Below are positions 6,477 through 14,427 of a stretch of 27,819 nt of DNA, one piece after another; positions within the stretch are counted from its first letter, which is position 1; the number at the start of each line of letters is the position of its first letter. The DNA lies in NCBI GenBank assembly GCA_050251715.1, contig JBFWMG010000043.1, forward strand, positions 1 through 27,819. Direction: 5' to 3'. The translations under genes and the position numbers were made by a program. Below the pieces are notes generated by a model that saw only the letters and a program-made list of their open reading frames with translations, was not told where the DNA came from and made no database searches. The stretch is from JBFWMG01 sp050251715. Its GTDB lineage: Bacteria > Desulfobacterota > Desulfovibrionia > Desulfovibrionales > Desulfovibrionaceae.

Positions 6477-8889
6477 TTTCTTCGCGCACCAGATCCAGGC
6501 CCACCACATGGCCGCCCTCATCCATGCGCACCAGGCGCACGCCCTGGGTGGCCCGGCCCACGGAGCGGATTTCGCCCACGCTCATGCGGATGATCTTGTT
6601 GCCCGACGTCAGCAAGACCAGCTCGTCGCTGTTGTTGACGTTGATGGCGCCAATGACGTTGCCGGTCTTGGGCGTTATCTTCATGTTGATGACGCCCTTG
6701 CCGCCGCGCGTCTGCTGCCGGTACAGGTCCAGCTTGCTGCGTTTGCCGTAGCCAAGGCTGGACACGGCCAGGATTTCCGCCCGCGCCTCGCTGTCCAGAA
6801 TCACGCAGGCCACCACGTTGTCGCCCGCGCGCAGGGCAATGCCCTTCACGCCCGACGCGCCGCGCCCCATGGGCCGCACGTCGCGGCAGCCAAAGCGGAT
6901 GGCGAAGCCATGCTCGGTGGTGAGCACGATCTCGGCGGACGGATCCACCTCGCGCACCACGATCAGTTCGTCATCCGGCCGCAGGGCCACGGCAATGAGC
7001 CCGGTGCGGCGGCACTTGGCGTACAGTTCGGCGCTGGAACGCTTGACCATGCCCTTGCGCGACACGAACAGGAAGTGCTGTTCGGACAGGAAGTCGCGGA
7101 TGGTGAGGGCCGCAGCCACCCACTCCTCCTTCTCCAGGGGCAAGAGGTTGGCGATGTGCGCGCCCTTGGCCGTGCGGCTGCCCTCGGGCACCTGATGCAC
7201 CTTGAGCTGGAACATGCGGCCCTTGTTGGTGAAGAGCAGCAGGAACTGGTGGTTGGTGGTGGTGCAGAAGTTCTGCACAAAGTCGCCGTCCGCTGTCTGC
7301 ACCGCGGCGATGCCCTTGCCGCCGCGCCGCTGGGACTGGTACGCGTCAAGGGTGGTGCGCTTGATGTAGCCGCGCCGCGACAGGGTGATGACCACCTCGT
7401 CGTCCGGAATGAGATCCTCGACATTGATGCCCGAAAGGTCTTCGGCCATGATGACCGTGCGGCGCGGGGTGACGAACGTCTTTTTCAACTCCTCCAGCTC
7501 TTCGCGGATGACCTGCTTGAGCACGTCGTTGTTGGAGAGGATGGACTTGAAATATTCGATGCGCTTGAGCAGCTCCGCGTATTCCTCTTCGATCTTGCCG
7601 CGCTCCAGGTTGGTCAGCCGTTGCAGGCGCATGTCCAGGATGGCCTGGCTCTGCTCCGACGACAGCTGGAAACGGGACATGAGCTTTTCCTTGGCCTCGG
7701 GCGGCGTGGCCGAGGAGCGGATGAGCGCGATGACCTCGTCGATGTGGTCGATGGCGATGCGCAGACCTTCGAGGATGTGGGCCCGCTGTTCGGATTTTGC
7801 CAGGTCGTACCGCGTGCGGCGGATGATGACCTCGCGGCGGTGGTCCAGAAAGCAGACCAGGATCTGCTTCAGGTTCAGGAGCTGCGGCCTGTTGCCCACC
7901 ACGGCCAGCATGTTGATGCCGAACGAGGTTTCGAGCTGGGTGTACTTGTACAGGGCGTTGATGATGATTTCAGGAATGACGCCCTTTTTGAGGTCCATGA
8001 CGATGCGGATACCCTTGCGGTCCGACTCGTCGCGCAGGTCGCTTATGCCTTCCAGGCGGCGTTCGTTGACCAGGGCCGCTATCTTTTCCACCAGCGTGGA
8101 CTTGTTGAGCGCATAGGGAATTTCCCTGACCACGAGGCGCTGCATGCCCTTGGAGCGGTCCTCGATCTCCATCACGCCGCGTATGCGCACCGTGCCGCGC
8201 CCCGTGGTATAGGCGTCGTACAGCCCCTGGCCGCCATAGAGCTGGCCATAGGTGGGAAAGTCCGGCCCCTTGATGACGCCCATGAGCTCGGCCACCGAAC
8301 ACTCGGGGTTGTCCAGGGTCATGAGCAAACCGTCCACCAGTTCGCCCAGGTTGTGGGGCGGAATGTTGGTGGCCATGCCCACGGCAATGCCCGACGAGCC
8401 GTTGAGCAGCAGGTTGGGCACCTTGGTGGGCAGCACCGAGGGCTCCTGCATGGTGTTGTCGTAGTTGGCCCGGAAATCGACCGTGTTCTTGTCGATGTCC
8501 GCCAAGAACTCGCTTGTCAGGCGGGACATGCGCACTTCGGTGTAACGCATGGCCGCCGCGGCGTCGCCGTCTATGGAACCGAAGTTGCCCTGGCCGTCCA
8601 CCAGCGGGTCGCGCATGGAAAATTCCTGCGCCATGCGCACCAGGGCGTCATACACCGCCGAGTCGCCGTGCGGGTGGTATTTACCGATGACGTCGCCGAC
8701 CACGCGGGCGGATTTCTTGTAGGCGCGGTTGTACTGGTTGCCCAGTTCGTGCTGCGCGAACAGGATGCGCCTGTGCACGGGTTTGAGGCCGTCGCGCACA
8801 TCCGGGATGGCGCGGCCTATGATGACCGAGAGCGAGTACTCCAGGTACGATTTCTTTATTTCCTGCTCTATGCTGACCGTATTGCTCAC
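6463..8889 (-). CDS. gyrA: DNA gyrase subunit A
   Basis: GyrA forms the DNA-cleaving half of gyrase, which introduces negative supercoils. Of 808 residues, the N-terminal part holds RAIPDVRDGLKPVHRRIL, the quinolone region YHPHGDSAVYDALVRMAQ (Ser77 and Asp81 unchanged from the usual sensitive form) and the catalytic tyrosine Tyr116 in MRYTEVRM. The GyrA box QRRGGKG near residue 515 confirms a gyrase, not topoisomerase IV, and six C-terminal beta-propeller blades follow. The start is a GTG with GAGG about 6 nt upstream; an in-frame ATG at 8940 also has a G-rich site but adds a non-homologous extension. It follows gyrB by 78 nt and overlaps the lipoprotein gene. Confidence 0.98.
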   Translation of the reverse strand: MSNTVSIEQEIKKSYLEYSLSVIIGRAIPDVRDGLKPVHRRILFAQHELGNQYNRAYKKSARVVGDVIGKYHPHGDSAVYDALVRMAQEFSMRDPLVDGQGNFGSIDGDAAAAMRYTEVRMSRLTSEFLADIDKNTVDFRANYDNTMQEPSVLPTKVPNLLLNGSSGIAVGMATNIPPHNLGELVDGLLMTLDNPECSVAELMGVIKGPDFPTYGQLYGGQGLYDAYTTGRGTVRIRGVMEIEDRSKGMQRLVVREIPYALNKSTLVEKIAALVNERRLEGISDLRDESDRKGIRIVMDLKKGVIPEIIINALYKYTQLETSFGINMLAVVGNRPQLLNLKQILVCFLDHRREVIIRRTRYDLAKSEQRAHILEGLRIAIDHIDEVIALIRSSATPPEAKEKLMSRFQLSSEQSQAILDMRLQRLTNLERGKIEEEYAELLKRIEYFKSILSNNDVLKQVIREELEELKKTFVTPRRTVIMAEDLSGINVEDLIPDDEVVITLSRRGYIKRTTLDAYQSQRRGGKGIAAVQTADGDFVQNFCTTTNHQFLLLFTNKGRMFQLKVHQVPEGSRTAKGAHIANLLPLEKEEWVAAALTIRDFLSEQHFLFVSRKGMVKRSSAELYAKCRRTGLIAVALRPDDELIVVREVDPSAEIVLTTEHGFAIRFGCRDVRPMGRGASGVKGIALRAGDNVVACVILDSEARAEILAVSSLGYGKRSKLDLYRQQTRGGKGVINMKITPKTGNVIGAINVNNSDELVLLTSGNKIIRMSVGEIRSVGRATQGVRLVRMDEGGHVVGLDLVREENAVE

Positions 8890-8967
8890 TGCGTTCCTCG
8901 TTTCGTGTCTGCGCTGCGCCAGGAGCGCGGGGATGCGCATGGCGCCCCCCCACGGCACACGGCTGCG

Positions 8968-11364
8968 TTAGATATCCAGATCCTGAACCATGAGCGCGTT
9001 GCGCTCGATGAATTCGCGGCGCGGCTCCACCTTGTCGCCCATGAGCTGCGAAAAGATGTCGTTGGCCTCCAGGGCGTCTTCGATCGTCACCTGTAGGAGT
9101 GTGCGCTTGTCGGGATCCATGGTGGTTTCCCAGAGCTGTTCGGGGTTCATTTCACCCAGACCCTTGTAGCGCTGGATGGTGAGCCCCTTGCGGGCCTCGT
9201 CCAGCACCTCGCTCAAGATGTCGAAGAAGTCCTCGACAGGCGCTTCCTCGTCCTTTTTGCGGATGCTGAAGGACAACCCCTGGCAGCACTCCCGGACAAG
9301 GGCGAGATGGTCGTAGGGCTGCTTGTAGAGCCGGGAGTTGAAAAATTCCACGCCCAGGCGGGTACGGTGGCCGTTGGCGTCCTCCACCACCAGATAGACG
9401 CGCGACTCGATGTCGTCCTCCTCGTCGGTGGTGAATATCTCGTACCCCTGCTCCTTCATGAACGCGGCAAAGGCCTCCATGTTCCCATTGCTGAACGTGG
9501 ACGGGGTGAGCTTCCTGTCATGGGAAAGGAAGGCCATGAACAATTTCTTGGAAATACCCACGTTTTCCGCCTCGGCCACCTTGCGGCGGATGAAGGAGAT
9601 GCCCTTGATGAGCTCCATGAGCTCGCCGCCCCGGTATTCGATACCGTTGGCCGCGACCACGGCCAGATCGTTTCCGGCCCGGCCCAGCAGAAAATCGTTC
9701 AACTCGGGCTCGTCCTTGACATAGAGGTCCACACCCTTGCCATGGACACGGAAGAGCGGCGGTTGGGCGATGTACAGATAACCGCTGTCAATGAGCTTTT
9801 CGTACTGGCGGAAAAAGAAGGTGAGCAGCAGGGTGCGGATGTGCGCGCCGTCCACGTCGGCGTCGGTCATGATGACGATCTTGTGGTAGCGCAGCTTGGC
9901 CAGGTCCACATCGTCCTCTTCCAGGCCGATGCCCGCGCCCAGCGCCGTGATGAGCGCCTTGATCTCCTTGTTGCCCAGCATCTTGTCAAAGCGCGTTTTT
10001 TCCACGTTCAGGATCTTGCCGCGCAGGGGCAGAATGGCCTGGGTGTTGGGGTTGCGCCCCTGCTTGGCCGAGCCGCCGGCCGAGTCACCCTCGACGATGA
10101 AGATCTCACTCTCCGCCGGATCCTTGGACTGGCAGTCGGCCAGCTTGCCCGGCAGGGCGTTGTCGGACAGCGCACCCTTGCGCCGCACCAGGTCCTTGGC
10201 CTTGCGGGCCGCCTCGCGGGCATAGGCGGCGTCCACCACCTTTTCCACTATCAGCTTGGCGTCCTTGGGGTTTTCCTCAAAGAAGATGTTGAGCGCCTCG
10301 TACACCGAGGTGGAGCACAGGCCGGCGATCTCGCTGTTGCCGAGCTTGGTCTTGGTCTGGCCCTCGAACTGGGGCATGGGCAGCTTGACGCTGATGACCG
10401 CGGTGAGTCCTTCGCGCACGTCGTCGCCGGACAGCTTGGCCTTCAGTTTCTTGGGCAGGTCCGCGTTCTGGATGTAGTTGTTCAGGGCGCGGGTGAGCGC
10501 GGTCTTGTAGCCCACCAGATGGGTGCCGCCCTCCTTGGTCCGGATGTTGTTGGCGAACGTGTGCACGTTCTCCTTGTACCCGGCGTTGTACTGCATGGCG
10601 AACTCGATGATGATGTTGTCCGCCTCGGTCATGCCGTAGATGATCTCGTGGATGCCCAGGTCGCCCACGTTGAGATCCTTGACAAAACGCCGGATGCCGC
10701 CCTCGAACTTGTAGGTCTGCCTTTCCTGGGTGCGCTCGTCGTTGAATTCGATCTCCAGGCCGCTGTTCAGATAGGCCAGCTCCTCGAACCGCTTGCGCAG
10801 GATGTCGAAGCTGAACTGATTGGTCTCGAAAATCTCCTCGTCGGGACGGAAGCGGACCATGGTGCCGGTGCTGTCCGACTCGCCGATTTCCGTGACCTTG
10901 GTGACGGGCACGCCCTGCTCATAGCGCTGGTGGTACCGCTTGCCGTTGCGCTTGATCTTCACTTCCAGGTATTCGGACAGGGCGTTGACCACGGACACGC
11001 CCACGCCATGCAGGCCGCCCGACACCTTGTAGGTGTCGTTGTCGAACTTGCCGCCCGCGTGCAGCACGGTCATGACCACTTCCACTGCGGGCTTGTGCTC
11101 CTTGGGGTGCATGTCCACGGGTATGCCGCGCCCGTTGTCGCTGACGGTGACGCTGTTGTCGAGGTGGAGGATGACCGCGATCTTGTCGCAGTATCCGGCC
11201 ATGGCCTCGTCAATGGCGTTGTCCACGACCTCGTACACCAGGTGATGCAGACCCCTGATGTCGGTGGAGCCGATATACATGGCGGGGCGCTTGCGTACGG
11301 CCGAAAGCCCCTCCAGAACGGTAATGCTGTCCGCGTTGTAGCTGCGTTTTGCCGGTTCGGTCAT
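8968..11364 (-). CDS. gyrB: DNA gyrase subunit B
   Basis: GyrB supplies the ATPase and TOPRIM parts of gyrase. The 798-residue protein shows the GHKL ATPase motifs EVVDNAIDEA, DNGRGIP and GGLHGVGVSVVNALS, the TOPRIM motifs EGDSAGGSAKQGRN near 425 and DADVDGAHIRTLLL near 499, and the C-terminal IQRYKGLGEMNPEQLWETTM. Its length matches the long form with an insert between the TOPRIM core and the tail, as in many proteobacteria. The ATG at 11364 overlaps the dnaN stop as TGATG, with GAGGAAG upstream inside dnaN, so translation is coupled. A TTG directly before it is an unlikely alternative start. Confidence 0.98.
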   Translation of the reverse strand: MTEPAKRSYNADSITVLEGLSAVRKRPAMYIGSTDIRGLHHLVYEVVDNAIDEAMAGYCDKIAVILHLDNSVTVSDNGRGIPVDMHPKEHKPAVEVVMTVLHAGGKFDNDTYKVSGGLHGVGVSVVNALSEYLEVKIKRNGKRYHQRYEQGVPVTKVTEIGESDSTGTMVRFRPDEEIFETNQFSFDILRKRFEELAYLNSGLEIEFNDERTQERQTYKFEGGIRRFVKDLNVGDLGIHEIIYGMTEADNIIIEFAMQYNAGYKENVHTFANNIRTKEGGTHLVGYKTALTRALNNYIQNADLPKKLKAKLSGDDVREGLTAVISVKLPMPQFEGQTKTKLGNSEIAGLCSTSVYEALNIFFEENPKDAKLIVEKVVDAAYAREAARKAKDLVRRKGALSDNALPGKLADCQSKDPAESEIFIVEGDSAGGSAKQGRNPNTQAILPLRGKILNVEKTRFDKMLGNKEIKALITALGAGIGLEEDDVDLAKLRYHKIVIMTDADVDGAHIRTLLLTFFFRQYEKLIDSGYLYIAQPPLFRVHGKGVDLYVKDEPELNDFLLGRAGNDLAVVAANGIEYRGGELMELIKGISFIRRKVAEAENVGISKKLFMAFLSHDRKLTPSTFSNGNMEAFAAFMKEQGYEIFTTDEEDDIESRVYLVVEDANGHRTRLGVEFFNSRLYKQPYDHLALVRECCQGLSFSIRKKDEEAPVEDFFDILSEVLDEARKGLTIQRYKGLGEMNPEQLWETTMDPDKRTLLQVTIEDALEANDIFSQLMGDKVEPRREFIERNALMVQDLDI

Positions 11365-12539
11365 CAAACGTCTTCCTCGCTGTAGTAGGTCTCTTCAACA
11401 ATCTTCATGGGCATGATGATGACGGTGTATTCCGGGTCGTCGGAACCGGATATGCCACACGGGCCTTCGCTGCCGGTAAGGGTGAAGAGCAGTTTTTCGG
11501 ACTGGAAATGATTCATTATCTCGATGAGGTTGCGCGTGGGAAAGGCTATCTTGCGCAGGGAACCGTTGTACACCGCTTCCAGGAACTCGTTGGCCGTGCC
11601 CACCTCCTGGCCCTGGGTGGTCAGTTCCAGTTCACTGCCGTTCAGGTTGAAATAGGTGCAGCGGTTGCTGTCGGTGTTGAAGATGAGCAGGCGGTCCAGG
11701 GAATCGAGCAGTTCCTGCCTGTCCACTTCCAGGGTGGAGACGTCGCCCTTCAGCTTGCTCAGGAAGTTGTGGTAGTCGGGATACTGGTAGCTTGAAAGCG
11801 GCAGGCTGAAGGTCTCCTTCTTGTCGCCCGTGCGGAAAAAGAGCCGCTTGTTGCTGATGTTCAGCTCGATTTCATCGGTGGTGAGCCACCGCTTGAGTTC
11901 CTCGATGTATTTTTTCTGCACCAGGATGCCGCCTTCGGGCAACAGGGCGCTCAGATCCTCGTTCACAAAGCCGAGCATGGCGAACTGGTGGCCGTTCAGG
12001 CCGCAGGCCTCGATATGCTTGGCCTCCTCATTCCCGGCCGCGGGGGCGGCCACGGCCTTCATGCTCATGCAGGCAATGGCCTCCATGGTATCCTCGTCGC
12101 TGATGCAGTACCGCACCTTGTCGATGCACTCCTGCAGAAAATCGCCGGACCAGAAGACCGACTCGTTCTCGGGAAAGCCGGAAAAATCCTGGAACCAGGC
12201 CGCGTCGTTGGTGGGCAGCTTGTATTTGCGCGTGCCCTGCTCGATGAGCAGGTTCTTGCGCTCGGCATCGAGCTTGAAGGTTATCTCGCCCGCCGGAAGC
12301 TTGCGCAGGAGATCGTAGAACGACCTGCCCTGCACGCCCGCCAGCCCCTCTTCCACGATATTCGCCGCGTAGGCGCCGCAGAATTCAAGGTTGGAGTCCG
12401 TGGCCAGGATGTGCAAGCTGGCTGCGTCGGCCTTCAGCCAGATGGTTCTCAAGTACGCGGCCCCGGTCTTGGCCGGGATGATGTTGGCCGACTTCTGCAG
12501 CCCTTCGATGATGTCGTCCTTAAAAACCTTCAAAAACAT
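11364..12539 (-). CDS. dnaN: DNA polymerase III beta sliding clamp
   Basis: The beta clamp encircles DNA and holds replicative and repair polymerases. The 391-residue product begins MFLKVFKDDIIEGLQKSANI and ends with the clamp's C-terminal groove strand YTVIIMPMKI. A further acidic tail of about 13 residues (VEETYYSEEDV) extends beyond the position where most clamps stop. There is an ideal AAGGAG site 7 nt before the ATG. It lies between dnaA, with a 145-nt AT-rich spacer, and gyrB, which it overlaps, in the classic replication cluster. Confidence 0.96.
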   Translation of the reverse strand: MFLKVFKDDIIEGLQKSANIIPAKTGAAYLRTIWLKADAASLHILATDSNLEFCGAYAANIVEEGLAGVQGRSFYDLLRKLPAGEITFKLDAERKNLLIEQGTRKYKLPTNDAAWFQDFSGFPENESVFWSGDFLQECIDKVRYCISDEDTMEAIACMSMKAVAAPAAGNEEAKHIEACGLNGHQFAMLGFVNEDLSALLPEGGILVQKKYIEELKRWLTTDEIELNISNKRLFFRTGDKKETFSLPLSSYQYPDYHNFLSKLKGDVSTLEVDRQELLDSLDRLLIFNTDSNRCTYFNLNGSELELTTQGQEVGTANEFLEAVYNGSLRKIAFPTRNLIEIMNHFQSEKLLFTLTGSEGPCGISGSDDPEYTVIIMPMKIVEETYYSEEDV

Positions 12540-12621
12540 ATTCTTCTCCTTGTTGTAATATTCAAGGGGGATATTCTGTTCATTATTCGGTAACTAGCTT
12601 GATATAACTGAATATTTCGTT

Positions 12622-12646
12622 TTCATAACTACCGACATGTTATGAA
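12622..12646 (-). promoter_or_regulatory. Hairpin in the dnaA-dnaN spacer
   Basis: TTCATAAC and GTTATGAA form 8-bp perfect arms around 9 nt in an AT-rich spacer (12540-12684). No T-run follows on the minus strand, so it is not a plain terminator. It could be an operator, an mRNA processing or attenuation structure, or a spacer promoter element for dnaN. AATATTC/GAATATT-like words also recur in this spacer. Confidence 0.35.
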
Positions 12647-12684
12647 CGCACAAACATTGCCCAGCCAGCGCGGCAACGCAAGCG

Positions 12685-14016
12685 TCATTTTTTGTCCCGG
12701 AACGAACATGTTTTCTTCAAGGTTGCGACAACCTGTTTCATTTCCATGTTCCTATCTATGATTTTAGTAATTTTTTTAACTGCATACATGGCCGTGCTAT
12801 GGTCCTTGCCGCCAAAGATGCGACCCAGCGCCGGGTAGGAACAGCCAATGATGTCGCGGCACAGGTACATGGCCACCTGCCGGGCCTGCACAATGTCATG
12901 GCGCCGTTTTTCGCCCAGCAGTTCCACGCGGGGGATGTCAAAATGCTCGGCCACGACGTCCAACACCACGTTGGGGTCGGGCATGGCCGACGGCTCGCCC
13001 TGGGCATGGTTCAGGATGTTTTCAAATTCCTCGGCCCGGATCTCCTTGCGCATGATTTCCTTGAAGGCGGCTATCTTGTGCATGATTCCCTGCAGATTGC
13101 GGAAATCCTGGAACCGCTGGGCCAGGGTGAGCACCTGGTCCTTGGTCAGGGAAATGCTCTTCTTGCGGCACTGTTCCTTGATGTAGCTGATGCGGATATC
13201 GAGATCCGGCTCCATGAGGTTGACGATGAGCCCCCACTCCAGCCGCGACCTGAGTTTTTGATTCAGGAACGAGCAGGCCGCTATCTTGTCCGAGCAGCAG
13301 AAAACCATCTGCTTCTTGTTGTCGTGAAAGGCGTTGAACAGCAGCACCAGCTCGTCCTGAAAGTCGCTGTGCTCCCGCAGCAGCTGCAGCTCGTCGATGA
13401 AAAAATGGGCAAAGGACTGGAAATAGCTGCGCGCCTGCACGGCATTGCCCTTGAATTGCTGCGCGTAGATGCGTACCACGTCGCCCACGTTGCCGAAAAA
13501 GATGTCGCCCTTGTCCTGGCGTTTGCACACGGCGTTGGCCATGGCCTTGAGCAGGTGGGTCTTGCCCGTGCCGCTGGCGCCGCAGATGACGAAGGGATTG
13601 TACTGGTTGCCCGTGTTGCGCGCCACCTCCTTGGCCAAGGCCAAGGGGAAGTTATTCTTCTTGTTGGAAAAATAGGTCTCAAAGGTGAAGGAGCGGCCAA
13701 AGGGGCAATCGAGCTGTTTTTCCACGCCCGCCGCACCAGCGCCTTGATCGGACACAAGGAGAAAGCCGCCCTGCGAGGCGGACGGCGGCGCCAGGTATTG
13801 CAGCACGAATCCCGGTTCGAAGAAAAAAGTGAGCTGTTCCTCAAACCTTTCCTGCACGTGCGATTCAAACCACTGGGCAAAGAAGGGATGCGGAAAACCC
13901 ACGCGCAGCTTCTTTTCCGTATCACTCAGGGAAAGCTGCAACGGGTCGAACCATTGCCGCAATTCCTGATCGGAACAGGTTTGGCTCAAGTGGGCGCGTA
14001 GGGTTTGTTTCAGCAC
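12685..14016 (-). CDS. dnaA: Chromosomal replication initiator DnaA
   Basis: DnaA binds DnaA boxes and melts the origin. Of 443 residues, domain III has Walker A GASGTGKTH (146-154), Walker B FFIDEL (Asp208-Glu209), the sensor I region FCCSD and the arginine-finger motif RSRLEWGL (256-263). Domain IV has ARQVAMYLCRDIIGCSYPALG and the box-contacting FGGKDHSTAMYA (401-412). Walker B reads IDEL where most DnaA proteins have IDDI, and the AAA+ part is otherwise divergent, though no essential residue is missing. The start is GTG with no visible ribosome site; a small ORF with a good site ends 4 nt upstream, so initiation may be coupled to it. The neighbouring gap is the likely origin. Confidence 0.95.
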   Translation of the reverse strand: MLKQTLRAHLSQTCSDQELRQWFDPLQLSLSDTEKKLRVGFPHPFFAQWFESHVQERFEEQLTFFFEPGFVLQYLAPPSASQGGFLLVSDQGAGAAGVEKQLDCPFGRSFTFETYFSNKKNNFPLALAKEVARNTGNQYNPFVICGASGTGKTHLLKAMANAVCKRQDKGDIFFGNVGDVVRIYAQQFKGNAVQARSYFQSFAHFFIDELQLLREHSDFQDELVLLFNAFHDNKKQMVFCCSDKIAACSFLNQKLRSRLEWGLIVNLMEPDLDIRISYIKEQCRKKSISLTKDQVLTLAQRFQDFRNLQGIMHKIAAFKEIMRKEIRAEEFENILNHAQGEPSAMPDPNVVLDVVAEHFDIPRVELLGEKRRHDIVQARQVAMYLCRDIIGCSYPALGRIFGGKDHSTAMYAVKKITKIIDRNMEMKQVVATLKKTCSFRDKK

Positions 14017-14020
14017 GGAT

Positions 14021-14104
14021 TCAGTGTGTGTCGGCGTTGTTGCACAGGTGTGCGGCTAGAAACCATTCCTGAAAGACAACCAGCCAAAAACAATATTTTT
14101 TCAT
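14021..14104 (-). CDS. Putative 27-aa upstream ORF (leader peptide) of dnaA
   Basis: An ATG at 14104 with GAGGA 5-6 nt upstream opens a 27-codon frame, MKKYCFWLVVFQEWFLAAHL followed by CNNADTH, and stops with TGA 4 nt before the dnaA GTG start. The frame differs from dnaA. The peptide is hydrophobic and aromatic with two lysines at the start, like a single short membrane segment. Because dnaA has no ribosome site of its own, this ORF could deliver ribosomes to dnaA by termination-reinitiation. No homologue is known to me. It could also be chance, though spacing and ribosome site argue for translation. Confidence 0.5.
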   Translation of the reverse strand: MKKYCFWLVVFQEWFLAAHLCNNADTH

Positions 14105-14153
14105 GTGTTCCTCAGAACGCATCCTTCTAGCAAAAAAGCGCGGCCAAGCCAAG

Positions 14154-14162
14154 TTTTCCACA
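14154..14162 (+). promoter_or_regulatory. DnaA box (8/9 match)
   Basis: TTTTCCACA differs from the consensus TTATCCACA at one position. It lies about 140 nt upstream of the dnaA start, where it could act in origin recognition and in dnaA autoregulation. Confidence 0.55.
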
Positions 14163-14352
14163 GGTTTGTCGCGGCTGGGAAGCAGGTTGCACACCACACC
14201 AAACACCTTGGCATTTATATGAATTATGAGTCATTCCACAAAAGCCTGTTCCCAGGCGCCACTTTTTTTTCGTTGGAGGCAATTTCTCTCCCAAAACGGG
14301 GCCATGCGAAACGGCAAGGGGGCTGCCATATTTATGGACAAAAATCTAAAAA

Positions 14353-14375
14353 AAGTTTAAAGATTTTTTAAACTT
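14353..14375. repeat. AT-rich 9-bp inverted repeat in the oriC candidate
   Basis: AAGTTTAAA-GATTT-TTTAAACTT has perfect 9-bp arms with a 5-nt spacer inside the most AT-rich part of the gap. It may be a strand-opening element or an operator for the downstream peptidase gene, whose ATG is 52 nt away. Confidence 0.5.
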
Positions 14376-14427
14376 ACTGAATTATTATGTTAACAATCCG
14401 AATTAATTAATTATTTGGAGTATTGTC

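Larger units (their letters stand above)
14105..14427. other. Candidate chromosomal origin (oriC) between dnaA and the M23 peptidase gene
   Basis: This 323-nt interval is gene-free and much richer in A+T than its flanks, especially 14328-14420. It contains one near-consensus DnaA box (14154-14162), weaker box-like words (TGTGC/TTGCACA type near 14186 and on the other strand at 14333-14341) and a long AT-rich inverted repeat that could serve as the unwinding element. The coding-strand bias of the window reverses here. It must also contain the divergent promoters of dnaA and the peptidase gene. Origin function is inferred. Confidence 0.6.

Noticed and set aside
6436..11385. Very long plus-strand reading frames opposite gyrA and gyrB (up to about 880 codons)
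   Set aside because: They are antisense shadows created by high GC at third codon positions; the minus-strand products are unmistakable gyrase subunits, and the antisense products are low-complexity and His/Ala/Arg-rich.
14232..14240. CATTCCACA and other weak DnaA-box-like words
   Set aside because: Only six of nine positions match the consensus, so they were not called as boxes.
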